Assembly (NCBI GenBank): GCA_001689495.1
Contig: LUJS01000046.1
Location: 36,551 to 100,550 of the forward strand
DNA: 64,000 nucleotides
Direction of reading: 5' to 3'
Source: Bacteroidales bacterium M8
GTDB taxonomy: Bacteria > Bacteroidota > Bacteroidia > Bacteroidales > Muribaculaceae
Each line of letters begins with the position of its first letter. Position 1 is the first letter of the stretch. The notes beneath the pieces were generated by a model. That model ran no database searches. It had not been told where the DNA came from and was given only the letters and a program-made list of their open reading frames with translations. Position numbers and translations under genes: made by a program. This document shows, one piece after another, positions 19,918-28,778 of the stretch.

Positions 19918-20598
19918 TTAGCTCATTTTTTCCAAAAGCCAAGAGATGTTTTTTCCGAGATTTTTCATTGTTTCCACTCCTTCACTGTCTTTTAATGCCT
20001 CTCCCGGCAGTTTCCCATAGGCTACATTCCAATAGGTAGAGCCGACAACAAACATTTCTTTATTAAGGAAAAAATGGTTTATTGAATCGAGAGCGTTCAT
20101 GGTTCCCGCTCGGCGACCGACAACAAGACCGGCACCAATTTTATGAGAGAACATTCCCGGATTAGTGTCACTTACAACGCTTGCCCTTTCAAATACGGCT
20201 TTCAGCGATGTTGATACATCCGCAGAATAAGTCGGTGAACCTATGACAAGTACATCAGCCACGACCATTTTGTCATACAGGTTGCAAAATATGTCATTGC
20301 GCCACACGCAGTTTCTCTTACCGGCACAAGCGAAACAGGCTTTACAGGAATTTATTGTTTCTCCGGCGAGATTTATTTTTTCAATATCATGTCCTGACTT
20401 TGCAAGTTCCGCAAGAACAAGGTCTATCATGTCTCCGGTGTTGCTTTCCTTACGCGCGCTTCCGTTTATTGCAAGTATTTTCATCCGTCGTTTTGTATTC
20501 GGGTCTATTATGTTTGCGGCGTCTGCAATTCCGGAAACCGAAAGTGCTGTTCCCGCAGCAATAAGACTGATTCTCTTTATTGCATCGCGTCTGTTCAT
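19918..20598 (-). CDS. NADPH-dependent FMN reductase / flavodoxin-fold oxidoreductase with Tat-like signal
   Basis: 226 aa. The N-terminus MNRRDAIKRISLIAAG resembles a Tat or substrate-export leader. The flavodoxin-like domain begins MKILAINGSARKESNTGDMID (FMN phosphate loop) and continues with a cysteine-bearing CKACFACAGKRNCVW segment, as in iron-sulfur flavoproteins, and VIGSPTYSADVS. It is the last gene of a redox operon and starts 7 nt after the alcohol dehydrogenase frame. Probable role: flavin-dependent electron transfer or quinone/aldehyde stress reduction. The number of Cys would allow an Fe-S cluster, but this is not certain. Confidence 0.85.
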   Translation of the reverse strand: MNRRDAIKRISLIAAGTALSVSGIADAANIIDPNTKRRMKILAINGSARKESNTGDMIDLVLAELAKSGHDIEKINLAGETINSCKACFACAGKRNCVWRNDIFCNLYDKMVVADVLVIGSPTYSADVSTSLKAVFERASVVSDTNPGMFSHKIGAGLVVGRRAGTMNALDSINHFFLNKEMFVVGSTYWNVAYGKLPGEALKDSEGVETMKNLGKNISWLLEKMS

Positions 20599-20604
20599 TA
20601 CAAC

Positions 20605-21786
20605 TTATTTGTATGACTCTGCGAATATATTTATGATTTCTTGATCGGACATCTGCACACGGTCGCTGGTAAACATTATGCCCATCACTTCGCGCGTATT
20701 ACGCATAAGCGTTTCAAATTCAGAAGGCTTAATACCGTAGTCCGACATTTTTAGGTCAGCAACTCCGCACGCCTCCTGCAATTCCACGAGTGCTGTTATG
20801 AAATCCTCCGGCTTGTCGGCTTCGGATTTGCCAAGCAGACGGGCAAGTTCTATAAAACGGTCGTCGCATCCATGATTTCGTATGAAATAACTGAAATATG
20901 CCTTGCTTATCATTATAAGACCGGCTCCGTGAGGCAGATTGGGGTGATATGCCGACAGTGCGTGTTCAAGTCCATGCTCACTTGTCAGAAGTGTAAGACA
21001 CATTACGGCCCCGGACAATGTATTGGCAAATGCCACCCTTGTGCGGGCTTCGAGGTCGTTGCCGTCTGACACAGCGCGTGGCAAGTATTCCGCGATATTG
21101 CGTATCGCCTCCCGTGCGTTCATATCACTTGCGAGATTTGCGGTGTTGGCTATAAAGCCTTCAACGCTGTGAAACAAAGCATCGAATCCTTGAAAAGCAG
21201 TGTATTTGGGAGGAACCGAAAGCATCAGCTCCGGGTCAACAATGGCGAGAACGGGAAAAAGTCCGGGGTGCATTATAAACGCCTTCTCGTTGGTGTCCTC
21301 TTTGGTTATGACTCCGCAAGGGTCTGTTTCAGAGCCCGTGCCGGCAGTTGTTGTTATTGCAATTATTGGCAACGGATTTTCAGATACAGAATTTCCTTTA
21401 CCGGTGCCGATTGCCACATAGTCTCAAAGAGGACCATCGTTAGTGGCAAGCAAAGCGATAGCTTTCGCGCAGTCCATGACACTGCCTCCACCGAGTGCCA
21501 CCAGAAAATCGGCGTTGTAGTTTCTGGCGGCATCAGCACCCGCCACTGCGTTCTCAACTGTCGGATTGGGAGCGACGCCATCAAATACGGAGGTCGTAAT
21601 ACCGGCTTTTCGCAACTGTTCTTCTGTGCGGGAGAGATAACCGTTTGCGTGCGTAGATTTGCCGTTTGAAATAATAATCAACGCCCTCTTGCCCGGAAAA
21701 CTCAGTTCGTGGAGTTTGTTCAGTTGCCCTGCGCCGAAAAGAATATGGGTAGGGATGTACTGGTTGTATTGAAGTGATGTATTCAT
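20605..21786 (-). pseudogene. Iron-containing alcohol dehydrogenase (YqhD/BDH type) with one in-frame TGA
   Basis: The frame spans 393 codons, the normal length. Group III alcohol dehydrogenase features: the N-terminal FGAGQLNKL, the nucleotide site ALGGGSVMDCAKAIALLA, AITTTAGTGSET, and metal ligands in ASDMN..., EHGLEHALSAYHPNLPHGAGL. A single in-frame TGA at 21424-21426 falls in GPL*DYVAIGTG, where this family usually has Trp, so one TGG to TGA change explains it. The rest is intact. Enzymes of this group reduce aldehydes with NADPH. The context resembles E. coli yqhC-yqhD-dkgA. Confidence 0.88.
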
Positions 21787-21799
21787 CGTTTATATTGTT

Positions 21800-22102
21800 T
21801 TATTTCATAAACAGATTGTCAAACATCGGTATGGCTTCGTGGATTTCAAGATTGATGACAAGATCTTTGGTGTCCTCTAAATATTTAAGAAGATGTGGTG
21901 ACTGACAATGCCTGTCGTAAGCTTCCTTATCTTTATAGACCTCCACGATGGTGAAAATGTTGGGGTGTTCTTTGTCCCAGACTGGATATAGGACATATAC
22001 ATCTTCTTCTTTCAGAAGGGACGCCATAATTTCTTCTTTAAGAATTCTCTTGTATTCTTCTATCCGGTATGGATTGACTGTTATCTTAGCTATTGATACC
22101 AT
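21800..22102 (-). CDS. ABM-family (antibiotic biosynthesis monooxygenase-like) small protein
   Basis: 100 aa with the ABM ferredoxin-like fold pattern: MVSIAKITVNPYRIEEYKRILKEE, then YVLYPVWDKEHPNIFTIVEVYKDKEAYDRHCQSPHL. The His in RHCQSPH is the conserved position. ABM proteins are often quinol or aldehyde-related monooxygenases, or heme-like ligand binders. Here it sits in a redox operon between the dehydrogenase and a TIGR04076-family gene, with gaps of 13 and 8 nt. The reaction is unknown. Confidence 0.82.
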   Translation of the reverse strand: MVSIAKITVNPYRIEEYKRILKEEIMASLLKEEDVYVLYPVWDKEHPNIFTIVEVYKDKEAYDRHCQSPHLLKYLEDTKDLVINLEIHEAIPMFDNLFMK

Positions 22103-22110
22103 AACTCATT

Positions 22111-22440
22111 TCAGATAAATGGTGACGGTATTTCTTCATCCGTTGCCTCCAATTCGAAAAAAACTGGGCGCAAGCCATCGTTACAACAGGTTATTGCCAT
22201 GCCATCGTGACGCACCCAGTCATTGAAATAGAATCGCTTTGCTCCGTTTGCAAGGGCAAATACATACGGGTGAATTGTACGCCATGCCCCGTCGCAAAAT
22301 CCGTCGGGTTTGCCAAGGCCGGCATAAAACACCTGACCTTCCTTGAGAACAGAACACGGTTTCAGTCCCGGCTCAGCATACTGTTTTGCCATATCTTCGT
22401 TGAATGTACAACGAAGTACTGTAATCTTGACTTTTTTCAT
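22111..22440 (-). CDS. TIGR04076-family small protein
   Basis: 109 aa from ATG at 22440, chosen because its A overlaps the stop of the upstream fusion gene (TGATG). A longer frame to 22449 has no better start. The sequence MKKVKITVLRCTFNEDMAKQY...CSVLKEGQVF, then GFCDGAWRTIHPYVFALANG and ITCCNDGLRPV, matches the TIGR04076 pattern with conserved Cys residues. The family has no settled function but often travels with reductases. Translational coupling to the aldo-keto-reductase fusion argues for a joint role. Confidence 0.75.
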   Translation of the reverse strand: MKKVKITVLRCTFNEDMAKQYAEPGLKPCSVLKEGQVFYAGLGKPDGFCDGAWRTIHPYVFALANGAKRFYFNDWVRHDGMAITCCNDGLRPVFFELEATDEEIPSPFI

Positions 22441-23921
22441 CAGTACCAATCATGTTTTTCGTTTCTATTAAGAGCTGCTATGCGACTCATTTCCTCATCA
22501 CTCAGTTCAAAGTCGAATATCGAGATATTTTCTTTCATGTGCTCCGGATTGCTTGAGCCGGGTATGACCACGACGCCGCGCAGCAAGTCCCATCTTAAGA
22601 TAACCTGTGCGACAGACTTGTTGTGGGCGGCGGCTATTTCTTTCAAAACCGGGTCGTTGAGCAATTCCTTCTGGTGCCCCCTTCCACCGAGAGGATACCA
22701 TGCCTCGACAGCTATCCCAAGGTTTTGGATGTAAGGCACAACCTCAGTATCCTGATAATAGGGATGCACCTCGTTCTGTACCAACACAGGCTTTATATTG
22801 ACCTGTCTTATGAATTCATCTATCTCGTCGATATAATAGCACGACACGCCTATAGAACGGATTTTGCCTTGTGCAACATACTTCTCCATAGCCTTGTATG
22901 CCTTCACATCATCCGTGCCGGGATGATGCAGGAGCATCAGATCAACGTATCCGATGTCGAGTTTGCGCAGACATTCCTCTATCGCGGCATCAGGATTGGA
23001 GTATTGGTTGGGGTAAATCTTGGTGGCTACAAAGATTTCCTCGCGCGGCACGCCAGATTCCCTTACTCCCTTGCCAACCTCTACCTCGTTTCCATATATG
23101 TGGGCTGTGTCGATTTTCCTGAAACCGAGGGAGATGGCTGATTTTACGGAATTGACACATACGTCACCTGTCAGACTATAAGTGCCAAGACCTACAATCG
23201 GCATATCATAACCGCTGCTAAGGCGTATTGTCGGAGCCTGTCCGTTCTTGCCTTCTGAAAGTGGGAAATTCGCGTAATCCATATTGTTGTCTTTATTGAA
23301 TGTTATGCCAAGTCCGGCAATCCAGTTCTCAATATCGTTTTTTGTGGCATTGCCGCCGAATCTGCGCCCTGTCTTCCATTCGGCTTCGGGGGCAAGAGAA
23401 TGTAGGTTACGGTCACTGTTTCCTATTCCACTTGAATGTGAGGTGCAGAAAGGTATGATGGTTTTCCCTTTGAAATCACCGCTTTCAAGGAATGTGCTGA
23501 TGATGCGGGGAGCCTCGCCCCACCAGATAGGATAGCCGAGGAAAACAAATTCGTAATCATTCAGATTTTCAACCTTGTTTTTTATGGCCGGACGAGCGGC
23601 AGGATTATTCTGCTCACGGTTGGCACGGCAATCGCTGTTATATTCAAGGTCTGCCGAGGTGTATGGTATTGTAGGCTCAATCCGGAACAAATCTCCACCG
23701 GTTATGTCAGCAACTGATTCAGCCACGCCTTTTGTGGTATTGGTGCAGGAAAAGTATGCGACCAATACTTTTCTTTCTCCTCCGGTAGAGGGCTCTGGAT
23801 TAGGTTTTGGATTTTCATTTCCCGGTTCTTCCTTAATTGGCTCGTCATTCTCCGTAGTGCAGGAGGCACAAGCCGTTAGTGACACCATTGCCACCATCAT
23901 TGATAAAATCTGGAGTTTCAT
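22440..23921 (-). CDS. Lipoprotein fusion of flavodoxin and aldo/keto reductase
   Basis: 493 aa from ATG at 23921. A lipoprotein signal ends in SLTAC, followed by a low-complexity Pro/Glu/Asn linker (about residues 25-48). Residues about 50-200 form a flavodoxin_4 domain (KVLVAYFSCTNTTKGVAE, FVFLGYPIWWGEAPRII). Residues about 225-490 form a complete AKR barrel with the catalytic tetrad: Asp and Tyr in KIDTAHIYGNE, Lys in VATKIY, His in LMLLHHPG. The NADPH pocket VVIPGSSNPEHMKEN is present. Domain order and lipidation suggest a membrane-tethered NADPH-to-flavin reductase, probably in aldehyde/oxidative stress. It is the first gene of the operon. Confidence 0.9.
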   Translation of the reverse strand: MKLQILSMMVAMVSLTACASCTTENDEPIKEEPGNENPKPNPEPSTGGERKVLVAYFSCTNTTKGVAESVADITGGDLFRIEPTIPYTSADLEYNSDCRANREQNNPAARPAIKNKVENLNDYEFVFLGYPIWWGEAPRIISTFLESGDFKGKTIIPFCTSHSSGIGNSDRNLHSLAPEAEWKTGRRFGGNATKNDIENWIAGLGITFNKDNNMDYANFPLSEGKNGQAPTIRLSSGYDMPIVGLGTYSLTGDVCVNSVKSAISLGFRKIDTAHIYGNEVEVGKGVRESGVPREEIFVATKIYPNQYSNPDAAIEECLRKLDIGYVDLMLLHHPGTDDVKAYKAMEKYVAQGKIRSIGVSCYYIDEIDEFIRQVNIKPVLVQNEVHPYYQDTEVVPYIQNLGIAVEAWYPLGGRGHQKELLNDPVLKEIAAAHNKSVAQVILRWDLLRGVVVIPGSSNPEHMKENISIFDFELSDEEMSRIAALNRNEKHDWY

Positions 23922-23929
23922 TTCATGCA

Positions 23930-23942
23930 AACTAATTTAGTT
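23930..23942. promoter_or_regulatory. Palindrome in the AKR leader (possible operator)
   Basis: AACTAATTTAGTT is a 13-bp palindrome between the -7 box and the AKR start. A further half-site follows. It lies in the intergenic region shared with the divergent AraC gene, so it may be a regulator site. No direct support. Confidence 0.3.
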
Positions 23943-23971
23943 AGTTATCAAGAGGTAGAATTTTCTCCATG

Positions 23972-23979
23972 CAAAATTA
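23972..23979 (-). promoter_or_regulatory. Promoter -7 box for the redox operon
   Basis: TAATTTTG on the - strand matches TAnnTTTG, about 50 nt before the AKR fusion start. A TTTG-like -33 element lies upstream. Confidence 0.6.
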
Positions 23980-24128
23980 CTATTGAAAACACCAAACAAC
24001 GCAACCAATTTTACGCACGTACATACCCAGATTACGGAAGTAAATCATCAGCATAATCATTTGATTGGCAGGTTATACCGAAATTACGGCAATTAGTACC
24101 CGGATTACGTATTGTGCCCAAGTGCGGC

Positions 24129-24158
24129 TTGCATTTTCATTGATTCTTGTTACCTTTG
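24129..24158 (+). promoter_or_regulatory. Promoter of the AraC-family gene
   Basis: TTG at 24129 and TACCTTTG at 24151-24158 with 19 nt between them match the Bacteroidota -33/-7 promoter. The ATG follows 17 nt later. Confidence 0.65.
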
Positions 24159-24175
24159 CAAAAAGATACTTTGAT

Positions 24176-25072
24176 ATGGAAATATACGAGGCCGACACCA
24201 TAAAAAGATATAACCGCTATTTTGGTTTTGAAACACGGCATCCGCTGGTGAGCATAGTGCATTTTGATGACACGGTGCATCAGCCCACACATTGCATGCA
24301 CTTCGGGTTCTATGCCCTGTTTCTGAAAAACACCACCGGCTGTAGAATTAACTATGGTAAAACCACTTATGATTTCGACAGCGAAACGGTCGTAAGTTTT
24401 GCTCCCGGTCAGACTGTTGGTGTTCATCGCTTGGAAGATGGTCCGGCACCAATAGCTACAGGATTGTTGTTCCACCCTGATTTTCTGCATCGAACTCCGC
24501 TCGGACAGAAAATAAAGCAATATTCGTTCTTCTCTTATGCCTCGAATGAGGCTCTACATCTATCGTCCGAAGAAAGAATCATATTGCAGGATTATATGGA
24601 CAAGATTGAGCGGGAATTACGACATCCTATCGACAGGTTTTCAAAATCACTTATTGTGTCAAATATTGAGGTGATGCTCAATTACTGCATGAGGTTCTAC
24701 GAAAGGCAATTCATAACACGCGAAGAGCTGAATAACAGCACTATGAGCCGCTTTGAAATCCTACTGGACGAATACCTTGATTCAGGCATGGGATTGACGT
24801 AAGGCACACCCACCGTAAAGTATTTTGCCGATAAAGTATGCCTGTCGCCCAATTATTTTGGAGATTTAGTTAAATCCGAAACCGGAAAGACGGCACAGGA
24901 GTATATTCAGCTCAAAATGATAAATCATGCCAAAAGCTCGCTCCTCGACCCAAAGCTAAGCACAAAGCAAATCGCGGAATTATTGGGCTTTCAGCACCCC
25001 CAACATTTCATACGTTTCTTCAAGAAACAAACCGGAAATACACCAAGAGAATACAGACTGCAACTCAACTGA
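24176..25072 (+). pseudogene. AraC-family regulator with one in-frame TAA
   Basis: The frame covers 298 codons. The N-terminal part is an AraC_N-like cupin/effector domain (about residues 20-170). The C-terminal part holds two helix-turn-helix motifs (ADKVCLSPNYFGDLVKSETG and TKQIAELLGFQHPQHFIRFFKKQTGNTPREYR). An in-frame TAA at 24800-24802, in GMGLT*GTPTVKYF, separates the ligand domain from both HTH motifs. Reading it as CAA would give an ordinary protein. It is divergent from the redox operon and would be its natural regulator, like YqhC for yqhD-dkgA. As written, the protein lacks DNA-binding ability. Confidence 0.85.
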
Positions 25073-25085
25073 TTTATTGAAAGCA

Positions 25086-25112
25086 GAGGAGACAAATAAA
25101 TCCTCTATTTTC
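25086..25112 (+). terminator. Weak terminator-like hairpin after the AraC gene
   Basis: AGAGGA and TCCTCT pair across 10 bases and are followed by ATTTTCTT. A short stem, so only suggestive. Confidence 0.3.
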
Positions 25113-25175
25113 TTATATAGTAGAATCTATATGCAAGGATAATGCACAAATAAACAAGTCTGCCCGCTCTTAGAT

Positions 25176-26173
25176 CATTACGATTTCCTTTCGAGGTTGA
25201 GGGTGTCGCGGATGGCGTTCATGTCGCGGAGGATGGAGGAGTCGAGGACGTGGGCGTAGCGCTCGGTCATTTTGACGCTGGCGTGGCCGAGCATACTCAA
25301 GACGTTCTTCAGGCTGACTCCTTGTGATAGGCAGAGGGTGGCGGGCAGTGTGCATCGTCAGGTGCTTGTTTATTTTGCAGATGGTGGCTATCTCTTTCAG
25401 ATAACGGTTCATTACCTGATTGCAGGGGATAGGGAGCAGAACGCCTTTCTTGGCGGCCTTCTTGTCGCCCTGATATTTCTCAATGATGGCGAGGGGAATG
25501 TCCAGCAGAGGAATGTTGCTCATCTGCTTTGTCTTTTGGCGAGGTTTTCGTATCCACTTGTTGCCATCGTTGTCAGTCACGATATGGTCTTCGGTGAGTT
25601 GAGACACATCAGTGAAAGCAAGTCCGGTGAACGCTGACATAGGGAACATATCGCGGATTACTTCGCTTGTGAAATCCTAGAGCGGGAGGTCGTCCACGCC
25701 ATACTTCTGCTTGATGAGTTCGCCGAGGTAACGCTTCATCGTTTCATACCTTCACCACGTTATCTACACAAAGTCCTTGCCAATGAATTTCTTCGCCCCG
25801 TCGCTGTGTTCCTGTATCACTTGCAGGATTGTGCGCTCCTGTTTTCGCACCTGACCTAAGCCATAAAAGCGCTGCTGAACAATCAGCGGGTTGATTTCTG
25901 CACCGGCCTGCTGGAGTTCGGTGACAATCTGGTGGATTCGGATACGAGCATCCTCGATAAAACGGTTAAGGTCAGTGGCTGAAGCACTTGTGCCTTTTGC
26001 GCGCTCCTTCGACTGGTCCCACAGTGATGGTAGAATGCTTTTACGGATATTGTTTCCCACACGCTGTCCGTCAACGGTGATACGCATGGCGACCGATGCT
26101 TCGCCATTTTATGCAGCTTTGCCTTCTTAAGAAAAAAGGATACTCGGAAATTGGTTTTACTTCTCATAGCCAA
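25176..26173 (-). pseudogene. Tyrosine integrase relic, multiply broken
   Basis: Successive frames encode pieces of one Bacteroidetes tyrosine recombinase: an arm-binding N-terminus (SFFLKKAKLHK..., MRITVDGQRVGNNI), a core-binding part (YLGELIKQKYGVDDLPL), and a catalytic part with SAFTGLAF, HTARH, LSMLGHASVKMTERYAHV and the C-terminal Tyr. Lesions: a shift near the cataaaatggc at about 26105, a shift near 25760, an in-frame TAG at 25677-25679, and a small deletion with frameshift after HTARH near 25345. It is clearly non-functional and marks an older mobile element at this site. Confidence 0.85.
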
Positions 26174-26200
26174 AATCTTCTGTTTTGAGGTTAATGATGC

Positions 26201-26314
26201 GGTGGAGCAATTCGGACATATACTTCAGTGGATAAACAGTTGAAACATAACACCTAAACGCCATTCTGGTGGAGATGGTTCATCGGTGTCGTTTGCTCCA
26301 CCGATTGCTCCACC
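26201..26314. repeat. Three copies of TTGCTCCACC upstream of the integrase
   Basis: TTGCTCCACC occurs at 26293-26302 and 26305-26314 in direct orientation and inverted at 26201-26210. A partial copy lies near 26268. The copies sit in the 230-bp gap between the integrase relic and the intact integrase, a typical place for recombinase-binding sites or an attachment site. Confidence 0.5.
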
Positions 26315-26404
26315 AGCGTTTCAATAACTCTATCCGATAAATGAGTCGAAAAACTCCAGCCTTGTCAATGTTCTTGTTAATTATCTCTTCACATAGAGAA
26401 CAAT

Positions 26405-27835
26405 ATGGCACTGAAAATAGCATTCAAGGTTCGAAAGAAACTTCCTCCCAAGTCAGAGGAAGAGGTCGGTATCTGCTTTCGTATTACCGAGAGCAACCGA
26501 CTTGATATTACAATTGCCACACCCTTTACTATTCCATATCGATTCTGGGATACAAAGGAAGGTGGCATAAAGCATGGCGCACAAACCTCAGACCGCGCTG
26601 TATTCGAGCGTCTCATTCTACTTGACTCCCGACTGAGCGCACTAAAGAAAAAACTTATCGAGGAATTGTTCCGCAAGGATTCTATAACGAAAGAGGACGC
26701 AAAGAACGTATTGGATGCTTATGTGGCAAGCATTACGCCTAAATCTGAGGGTATAATCCTCGTTGGAGAAGAAACCCCCTCTTTGCCTGATTATGTTGAT
26801 TCTTTGGTCAAACGCATGAAGAGTGGCATGAAACGAATTGGTGGGGAGTCATATACCCCAGGGACAATCAAGTCTTGGAACAGCTTTGCAAAGCTCATAC
26901 GTGAGTTCTGTGATGATTTCAAGACTATGTATTTCAGAGATTTCCAATGGGAGGATTTCAACCGCGACGGTTTCCTGCAATTTCTGACCTATATGGAAGG
27001 GCGGGAATACTTGCCATCAAGCATCAACAAATATGTGAAAGACCTTAATGCTACAGTCACCGCAGCCAGTGAAGAAGGCATACTTGGAGGTCTTGTTATC
27101 CGAAAGCATTGTCCCACGAAAACGCTCAGACGCGAAGAGCAGCCAATAAAGGTATATCTGACGGAGGAAGAACTACAGGCCTTATATGAAATGCCTTTGC
27201 CGGAGGGATCCGAAAAATGCAAAGTTCGAGATATTTTCCTCTGTGGCGCCTATACCGGCCAGCGCATATCTGACTATAATAACCTAAGCCCGGAGAATTT
27301 CAAAAAGACTCCAAAGGGCTATGACATTGTAGTGCTGACGCAGGAGAAGACAAATGCGACTGTGGTAATACCAGTTCTCAACAACAACCTACTGGCTATT
27401 GCTCGCAAATACCATTTCAGATTTCCTCGCGTAGTTGAACAGGTCCTTAACAGATATATAAAGAACATACTGAAACAACTGTCAGAAACGGTACCTTCCT
27501 TAGCCGAGAGATACCCGACAGTGTTGACTATGAAAGAGCGACAGAACGAAGAGACATACAAAAAAGAGCATAACGGAAAGCTCCTGTTTGAACGACGAGA
27601 AGACGGAACCCCACTGCGTCCCAAGTATGATCTTATAACCAGCCATACCGCACGAAGGAGCTGTATCACCAATCTCTACCTGCAAGGTCGTTTCACAAAC
27701 GAGCAGATAATGAGCATCTCCGGGCATAAGGATGAAAAGACCTTCAAGTCTTATATCGTATGCTCAGGCATCATTATTGCCAAGCGTATCATGGAAATCA
27801 ATGCAGGAAAGTCTAACGCAGCCTTATTCATGTAG
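26405..27835 (+). CDS. Tyrosine-type integrase of a Bacteroidales mobile element
   Basis: 476 aa and intact. An N-terminal arm-type domain (KIAFKVRKKLPPKSEEEVGICFRI) is followed by a SAM-like core-binding domain (about residues 150-230) and the catalytic domain. Active-site elements: Arg in AYTGQRISDYNN, HxxR in SHTARRSCITN, His in SISGHKDEKTFKSYI, with the Tyr in the same block. It would integrate and excise the surrounding element by site-specific recombination. Followed by a terminator, then HTH and RepA-like genes in the same direction. Confidence 0.92.
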   Translation: MALKIAFKVRKKLPPKSEEEVGICFRITESNRLDITIATPFTIPYRFWDTKEGGIKHGAQTSDRAVFERLILLDSRLSALKKKLIEELFRKDSITKEDAKNVLDAYVASITPKSEGIILVGEETPSLPDYVDSLVKRMKSGMKRIGGESYTPGTIKSWNSFAKLIREFCDDFKTMYFRDFQWEDFNRDGFLQFLTYMEGREYLPSSINKYVKDLNATVTAASEEGILGGLVIRKHCPTKTLRREEQPIKVYLTEEELQALYEMPLPEGSEKCKVRDIFLCGAYTGQRISDYNNLSPENFKKTPKGYDIVVLTQEKTNATVVIPVLNNNLLAIARKYHFRFPRVVEQVLNRYIKNILKQLSETVPSLAERYPTVLTMKERQNEETYKKEHNGKLLFERREDGTPLRPKYDLITSHTARRSCITNLYLQGRFTNEQIMSISGHKDEKTFKSYIVCSGIIIAKRIMEINAGKSNAALFM

Positions 27836-27860
27836 GATTCTCCCGGATCAATTATCAGTG

Positions 27861-27899
27861 GCCCCTGATTACGGATTACAACGTAGTCAGGGGCTTTTT
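27861..27899 (+). terminator. Intrinsic terminator after the integrase
   Basis: A 12-bp stem (GCCCCTGATTAC with GTAGTCAGGGGC, one G-U pair) is followed by TTTTT, 26 nt after the integrase stop. Confidence 0.85.
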
Positions 27900-27907
27900 C
27901 TATACTT

Positions 27908-27970
27908 GAGTATAATAAGGTATAACTAAATAGTATAATGAAGTATAACGCTGTATTATGTAGTACAACA
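27908..27970. repeat. Array of about 10-bp repeats containing GTATAA
   Basis: GTATAA starts at 27910, 27920, 27933 and 27943. Variants follow at 27953 (GTATTA) and 27963 (GTACAA). Most spacings are exactly 10 bp, one helical turn. The array lies between the integrase terminator and the HTH gene and may be a binding array for an excisionase or regulator, or part of that gene's control region. Confidence 0.55.
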
Positions 27971-28061
27971 TACTGAATATATGCGTGTTAGGTTTTGTGG
28001 CGTTAAATCTTGCGACCTAAATTTGCATCATCAAAACAAACAAAACTCAATAAAACAAGAT

Positions 28062-28364
28062 ATGAAACAGAAAAGAAAAATCGAAGATTCAGCCATGATG
28101 ATGACAGCGAAAGCATCTTCTCAGGAGCAGGAGGCAACTCCCTCGCTCGACATCACGAAGATGATCACTCGTGATAAGGTGGCCGAATATCTGAAGGTCT
28201 CCATTCAGACTGTGATCAACTACACCAATCGTGGCCTGTTGGTCGCACATAAGATTGGTCGCCGTGTCCTCTACAATGAAGATGAGGTCATAGCAGCAAT
28301 CCAGAGCTGTGCAGTGAAACGCTACCAGCACGAATCCACCCGTCTCTACATCTTTAACAAATAA
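28062..28364 (+). CDS. HTH (MerR/excisionase-like) DNA-binding protein
   Basis: 100 aa from ATG at 28062 (MKQKRKIEDS). A longer frame to 27981 reads through the promoter region. Residues about 35-80 form a winged helix of the HTH_17/excisionase type: TRDKVAEYLKVSIQTVINYTNRGLLVAHKIGRRVLYNEDEV. It is the first gene after the integrase and the 10-bp repeat array. Probable role: directionality factor for excision, or regulator of the element. The next gene starts 4 nt downstream. Confidence 0.82.
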   Translation: MKQKRKIEDSAMMMTAKASSQEQEATPSLDITKMITRDKVAEYLKVSIQTVINYTNRGLLVAHKIGRRVLYNEDEVIAAIQSCAVKRYQHESTRLYIFNK

Positions 28365-28368
28365 AGTT

Positions 28369-28767
28369 ATGGCAAAGAAATCTCAGACACGCGCCCGTCG
28401 CAACAACACTCAGGTCGGACCTCAGGTTGTCAACTTCTATAATCACGGCACTGTGAATGTTGACGCGCGTCAGAACAACAGCACTTCACCTAAGAATACC
28501 TATACGTATTGCACGGTATATCACCACACGCCCCAGGATTGCCGTCCCTTCACACTCAGAGATCAGATCGAGGAAGGACACCCTATCCTCGGCAAAATCA
28601 ACCCCGATATCAGCGAGCCGGTACTCCCCGGAGTGTCAACACCGGTAGCAAGCGCTGACACCAATGGCACGAAAAGCCACAAGTCCTCTCTCTGGGGATG
28701 GCTTGCTGTCGGAGTAGGCATAGCTCTGGCAGCAGCAACCGCAACAGCAAAATACTTCAACAACTAA
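28369..28767 (+). CDS. Small protein with a C-terminal membrane segment, unknown
   Basis: 132 aa. The basic N-terminus (MAKKSQTRARRNN) is followed by VVNFYNHGTVNVDARQ and a Pro-rich middle. One hydrophobic segment follows (WGWLAVGVGIALAAATATA) next to the C-terminus. No family is recognised. It is in a tight series with the HTH gene (4 nt upstream) and the next gene (11 nt downstream), so it belongs to the mobile-element operon. A tail-anchored cytoplasmic-face protein is the simplest reading. Confidence 0.65.
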   Translation: MAKKSQTRARRNNTQVGPQVVNFYNHGTVNVDARQNNSTSPKNTYTYCTVYHHTPQDCRPFTLRDQIEEGHPILGKINPDISEPVLPGVSTPVASADTNGTKSHKSSLWGWLAVGVGIALAAATATAKYFNN

Positions 28768-28778
28768 TAAACACAAAG

